Positions 5,186 through 8,259 of a stretch of DNA of 8,259 nucleotides are shown here, piece after piece; the stretch's first letter is position 1; each line of letters starts with the position of its first letter. Under the pieces are notes generated by a model. The model was not told the origin of the DNA, ran no database searches, and saw only the letters and a program-made list of their open reading frames with translations. Source of the stretch: Chloroflexota bacterium (GTDB lineage Bacteria > Chloroflexota > Limnocylindria > Limnocylindrales > CSP1-4); contig PMIQ01000050.1 in NCBI GenBank assembly GCA_003157175.1, positions 1,661-9,919 of the forward strand, given 5' to 3'. A program made the position numbers and the translations under genes.

Positions 5186-7261
5186 ATGCTATGTCCCGAT
5201 TGCGCGGCGCCAAAGGCGCCGGGCGCGCGCTTCTGCCATCAGTGCGGCAGGAAGCTCGATGCCGCTCCGATCGGCCTCAAGGTGGGCGATCGGCGCGTCG
5301 TGACCGCCCTTTTCGCGGATCTGGTGGGGTACACGCAGCTCGTCGACGAGCTGGATCCCGAGGAGGTCCGATCCCGCGTCGATGGCGCCCTGACGGTCCT
5401 GGGCGATGCCGTCGTCCGCTTCGACGGCTCGCTCGAGAAGTTCGTTGGAGATGCCGTGCTGGCCGTCTTCGGCGCGCCCTCGGCTCACGACGACGACGCT
5501 CTGCGCGCCTGCCTGTGCGCCCTCGAGATGCAGGCGGCGCTGGCCAGGCTCGGCAACGGGAGCGATCGGCCGCTGCGGCTGCGAATCGGCATCGCCACGG
5601 GCGAGGTCGTGGCGGCGGTGCGCGATCTGGCGGGGATCCGTTCGGTGGCTCTCACCGGCGACTGCATGACGACCGCGGCCCGCCTGCAGCAGCTCGCCGA
5701 GCCGGCAGAGGCACTGCTCGACGAGGCCACCGTCCAGGCCGCGGAACCCAGGGTCGCCGTGGAGCGCGTCGGCGAGCGGCTGTTGCGTGGCCAGAGCCGG
5801 CCGATCCTGATCCACCGCCTGCGGGACGAGCGGCGCCGCGCGGGGAACTTCGGCCGGACCATAAGGCTCGTCGGTCGGGACACGGAGCGGCGCCGGCTGG
5901 CCGAGGTGATCCGACGAACCGCCCGGACCGGCCGGGGAGGCGCGGTCGTGGTGTCCGGCGAGGCCGGGATCGGCAAGTCGCGGCTGCTTTCGGAGATGGA
6001 ATCCGAGGCCAGAGCGGCCGGATTCGGTTGGGTCTGGATCGACAACCCACCGCATCGCATGGGCGCCCCATATCACACCGTCCGGGCCATGATCGATGCC
6101 CTGGCCGATGAGTTCGGGGTCAAGGCCGGGGTCTTGGCCCGCCAGACCGTCGGCTCGAAGATGGACGAGGAGACGGCCCGCCTTCTGTTCGGTGCGGCCG
6201 CGGTGATTGCCCGCGACTCTGAGATGATGCTGCTGCCGGAAGAGGGCTGGGACCAGCGGTTCACCGGGCTCTCGGATCCGGCCGAGCTGGTCACCGGGCT
6301 CAAGCTCGTGTCGAAATGGTTCCTGTCTGGGCTCGTGGCGACGCAACCGCGCTGCTTCGTCCTCGACGACTACCACTGGATGGATCCGTCGAGTCAGCTG
6401 ATGCTGGCGGAGATGGTGCGGCTGGCCGGCGAACTGCCGATCGTCGTCTTCACGGCTGTTCGGCCGCCCATGACGCCCGAATGGACGAGCCTGCCCCACG
6501 TCGAGGTCCTCGATCTCACCGGCCTGGACGAGGCGGCAACCGAAGAGCTGGGGACGGCGGTGGGCGGCGCCGAGCTGGACGCGGATTCGGCTGAGTGGCT
6601 CTTCCAGCGCACCGCCGGCAACGCCCTGTTCATCGGCGAGGTCATTCGCATGCTTCGAGCCAGCGGGCGGATGAATCAGGTCGGCGCACGGCTGCGGATC
6701 GACCGAGAGGCCGCGCGGCGCAGCGTGCCGCTCAGCTTGCGGGCGCTGCTGGGGGCGCGCATCGACGCCCTGCCACCGAGTCCGCGGTCGGCCCTGGAGG
6801 TTGCCGCGGTCATCGGCATCACCTTCCCGGAGCGGTTGCTGTGCGAGCTCCAGGGCAGGTCGGACATGGGCGACGACCTCTGCCAGCTCGCCGACGCCGG
6901 AATACTCGTGCGCTGCGAGGGCGAGTCCGAGCGACCCGATGGGACCTGCGAACGCACGGGATGCTGGCGCTTCCGGCACCAGCTGTTCCACGACGCCGCA
7001 TATGGCCGCCTGCTGACGGACCGCAAGCGGCATCTGCACACGGCCCTGGCCGACAGGCTCGAGACGGTGGAGCCGGCCGCGGATGCCGCCGAGCTGGCGC
7101 GGCATCGCATTGCGGCCGGGGATGTGGAGCGGGCGCTGCCGTTGTTGGAGCGGGCGGCGACGGAGGCCGAGGCGATGGGTGCTTTGGCCGAGGCGGAGGC
7201 CTTCAGGCAGGCCGCGGCGGCGCTACGAGACGGCGGGACGGTCGCAAGCCAGGTCCCCTGA
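5186..7261 (+). CDS. Zinc-ribbon/class III adenylate cyclase/AAA ATPase signalling protein
   Basis: This 691-aa multidomain protein starts with a zinc ribbon using CPDC (Cys3, Cys6) and CHQC (Cys17, Cys20). A class III nucleotide cyclase domain follows (about 36-212): FADLVGYT holds the first metal Asp45, EKFVGDAVLAVFG holds Lys85 and the second metal Asp89, and TGDCMTTAARLQ holds the catalytic Arg166. In that last motif the transition-state Asn normally found in G-D-x-V-N-x-A-A-R-L is Thr162, so cyclase output may be altered or lost. An AAA_16/STAND-like ATPase begins near 226, with Walker A GEAGIGKS (Lys264) and Walker B VLDD (Asp394, Asp395) followed by YHWMD. The C-terminal part has the typical RFRHQLFHDAAYGRLL motif and a short helical, TPR-like tail. 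Many relatives with this architecture carry longer TPR arrays. The ATG at 5186 precedes the zinc ribbon by one residue; a GTG at 5174 is possible, and neither has a clear ribosome binding site. Likely cytoplasmic signal integrator; ligand unknown. Confidence 0.9.
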   Translation: MLCPDCAAPKAPGARFCHQCGRKLDAAPIGLKVGDRRVVTALFADLVGYTQLVDELDPEEVRSRVDGALTVLGDAVVRFDGSLEKFVGDAVLAVFGAPSAHDDDALRACLCALEMQAALARLGNGSDRPLRLRIGIATGEVVAAVRDLAGIRSVALTGDCMTTAARLQQLAEPAEALLDEATVQAAEPRVAVERVGERLLRGQSRPILIHRLRDERRRAGNFGRTIRLVGRDTERRRLAEVIRRTARTGRGGAVVVSGEAGIGKSRLLSEMESEARAAGFGWVWIDNPPHRMGAPYHTVRAMIDALADEFGVKAGVLARQTVGSKMDEETARLLFGAAAVIARDSEMMLLPEEGWDQRFTGLSDPAELVTGLKLVSKWFLSGLVATQPRCFVLDDYHWMDPSSQLMLAEMVRLAGELPIVVFTAVRPPMTPEWTSLPHVEVLDLTGLDEAATEELGTAVGGAELDADSAEWLFQRTAGNALFIGEVIRMLRASGRMNQVGARLRIDREAARRSVPLSLRALLGARIDALPPSPRSALEVAAVIGITFPERLLCELQGRSDMGDDLCQLADAGILVRCEGESERPDGTCERTGCWRFRHQLFHDAAYGRLLTDRKRHLHTALADRLETVEPAADAAELARHRIAAGDVERALPLLERAATEAEAMGALAEAEAFRQAAAALRDGGTVASQVP

Positions 7262-7270
7262 CTCGGCGCC

Positions 7271-7286
7271 CGGGGCCGAGGCCCCG
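7271..7286. terminator. Bidirectional hairpin between convergent genes
   Basis: CGGGGC at 7271-7276 pairs perfectly with GCCCCG at 7281-7286 around a CGAG tetraloop. It lies 10 nt after the cyclase stop and 11 nt beyond the stop of the minus-strand hydrolase gene, so it can end transcripts from both sides. No long T run follows on either strand, only TT on the plus side. Confidence 0.55.
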
Positions 7287-7296
7287 TTGGTCGCCG

Positions 7297-8259
7297 TCAG
7301 CGCCCGGTGTGGCGAGCGCTGTTCCGTCGGCGTAGCCGGCTTCCGAGCAGCAATGGCACGGCAGGAGCGACGCCCGCCAGGGCGCCACCCCCGGCCTCTC
7401 CGTCGGCACCGGGCCCGCCGGCCCTACCGACCGCGAGCGCGGCGGCTCCCGCCGGGAGCCGCACGTTGGCCCAATAGCCGGCCGCCCAGGCCGACGCCGC
7501 CATCTTGCCCTGACCCGAGAGCGATGGATGGAAGTAGTCGACCGTGCTCAGGTCCTTGATCGTGAAGTCCTTCTCGGAAAGGAGCGCTTCGTTGCTGCGG
7601 CAGTGGAGTTTGCCGGCCGTGCCGTCGGTCGCCTCGATCTCGTCGCAGACCTGGCCGAGAGTCGCGTCGTAGGTGGCGAGCAACTCCTGGGCGGCCGCCA
7701 TGGTGAGCGGGCTGTCCGAGCCGAGAAACGGCGCGCAAGTCTGTGCGTAGGCGGGCTGGCTCAAGAATGCCTTCGCCTTCGCGTTGGCCTGGGTGATGGA
7801 GTAGAAGTGGGAGAAGTCGGGGATCGAGAGCATCAGAATCCGGCTCCCGTTCGGCAATCCCGATCGAAGAATGGCGATCGCGGAGCGGAGCTGCGTCTCA
7901 AGAGTCGCAGGGTCCGTCGTCGGGTTGTCGCACAGGTCGTTGATGCCGAGCTCGAAGGTGACGTAGGCGGTCGCGCCCGGCGCCAGCTTCCTCGCCGCTG
8001 TCACGATCTCCGTAGCCTGGCGCGCGGCGTCGCTCATCTTCTTGCCCGAGGTGGCCGCGTCGACAACTCCTCCCGCCAGCTTGTCGCCGAGAGCCGCGAA
8101 CCGCTCCCGCAGGCTGAAGACGCCGTCTCCCTTTGCCGTGCCGACTGCCCACGAGTAGGCCGGGTGGTCCCGCTTGTAGGTGGGCGAAACGCTCCAGGCC
8201 TGGGTGTAGGAATCGCCGATGGTGGCCAGCATCGCCGGCAGCGCAGGCGATGCGCTGGA
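7297..8259 (-). CDS. SGNH/GDSL-family hydrolase, secreted type (5' end outside window)
   Basis: The minus-strand frame is open to the right edge, so the N-terminus is missing. Counting from the internal ATG at 8232, block I is GDSYTQ with nucleophile Ser8, block III is GIND with oxyanion Asn98, and block V is DYFHP with Asp232 and His235. This is the full catalytic set of the SGNH esterase/lipase fold; substrate unknown. Four cysteines (101, 166, 196, 211) could form disulfides and fit export. The nine codons visible before the ATG read SSASPALPA, resembling the end of a signal peptide or a linker, and GDS is only six residues from that ATG, so the true start almost certainly lies outside the window. 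The C-terminus after about 253 is a Gly/Ala-rich linker, a short hydrophobic stretch (LAGVAPAVPLLLGS) and an Arg-rich tail, like a membrane or cell-wall anchor. It converges on the cyclase gene with a shared hairpin. Confidence 0.88.
   Translation of the reverse strand, partial: SSASPALPAMLATIGDSYTQAWSVSPTYKRDHPAYSWAVGTAKGDGVFSLRERFAALGDKLAGGVVDAATSGKKMSDAARQATEIVTAARKLAPGATAYVTFELGINDLCDNPTTDPATLETQLRSAIAILRSGLPNGSRILMLSIPDFSHFYSITQANAKAKAFLSQPAYAQTCAPFLGSDSPLTMAAAQELLATYDATLGQVCDEIEATDGTAGKLHCRSNEALLSEKDFTIKDLSTVDYFHPSLSGQGKMAASAWAAGYWANVRLPAGAAALAVGRAGGPGADGEAGGGALAGVAPAVPLLLGSRLRRRNSARHTGR

Noticed and set aside
5189..7105. 638-aa minus-strand ORF opposite the cyclase gene
   Set aside because: It is a high-GC shadow: the plus strand encodes recognisable zinc-ribbon, cyclase and ATPase motifs, while the minus translation has no domain-like pattern.
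7470..7500. LPAG near the hydrolase C-terminus as an LPXTG-type sortase signal
   Set aside because: The Thr is missing and the motif sits too far from the hydrophobic tail; it is probably the end of the catalytic domain.
1..8259. tRNA, rRNA, CRISPR array, insertion sequence or defence island
   Set aside because: No cloverleaf, direct-repeat array, terminal inverted repeats, transposase or known defence-gene motif was seen on either strand.

Overview
The window is GC-rich bacterial chromosome with no phage, IS, CRISPR, tRNA or rRNA signal. GTG starts are common (hisN-like gene, 88-aa ORF, HExxH protein). A zinc-ribbon/cyclase/AAA signalling protein, small Lys/Pro-rich proteins and a SigE-like sigma fragment fit a high-GC soil or freshwater bacterium. 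Chloroflexota (Limnocylindria-like) or Actinomycetota (Thermoleophilia-like) is the best guess, but the window cannot settle it.

Layout, left to right. Minus strand 1-234 encodes only the linker and region 4 of an ECF sigma factor, with an in-frame stop where region 2 should begin; it runs off the left edge. On the plus strand follow an inositol-monophosphatase-family phosphatase resembling HisN (268-1086) and, 34 nt later, a small one-pass membrane protein of unknown function (1121-1570). A new transcript probably begins after 1570. It has a -10-like box and a leader hairpin, then a 26-codon Lys/Pro-rich small gene with a perfect ribosome binding site (1666-1746). Its TAG stop is followed immediately, in the same frame, by the GTG start of an 88-aa protein (1747-2013). 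Next come a metal-dependent amidohydrolase of the imidazolonepropionase/prolidase-like group (2122-3372) and, four bases later, a small HExxH protein (3377-3814). After a 121-nt gap lies an Mrp/ApbC iron-sulfur carrier ATPase (3936-5006). A 179-nt gap with three GCGGCCGC palindromes precedes a 691-aa zinc-ribbon/class III cyclase/AAA protein (5186-7261). The last gene is on the minus strand: a secreted-type SGNH/GDSL hydrolase (7297-8259, cut by the right edge), convergent with the cyclase gene and separated from it by a perfect GC-rich hairpin.

Most of this is housekeeping or generic metabolism, and I see no coherent multi-gene defence, secretion or biosynthetic system. The points that deserve a second look are a cyclase domain with Thr in place of the catalytic Asn, the in-frame TAG|GTG tandem of two small genes, the sigma factor reduced to region 4, the amidohydrolase/HExxH pair, and the triple palindrome upstream of the cyclase. 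No gene-free stretch exceeds 300 nt; the longest is 5007-5185.
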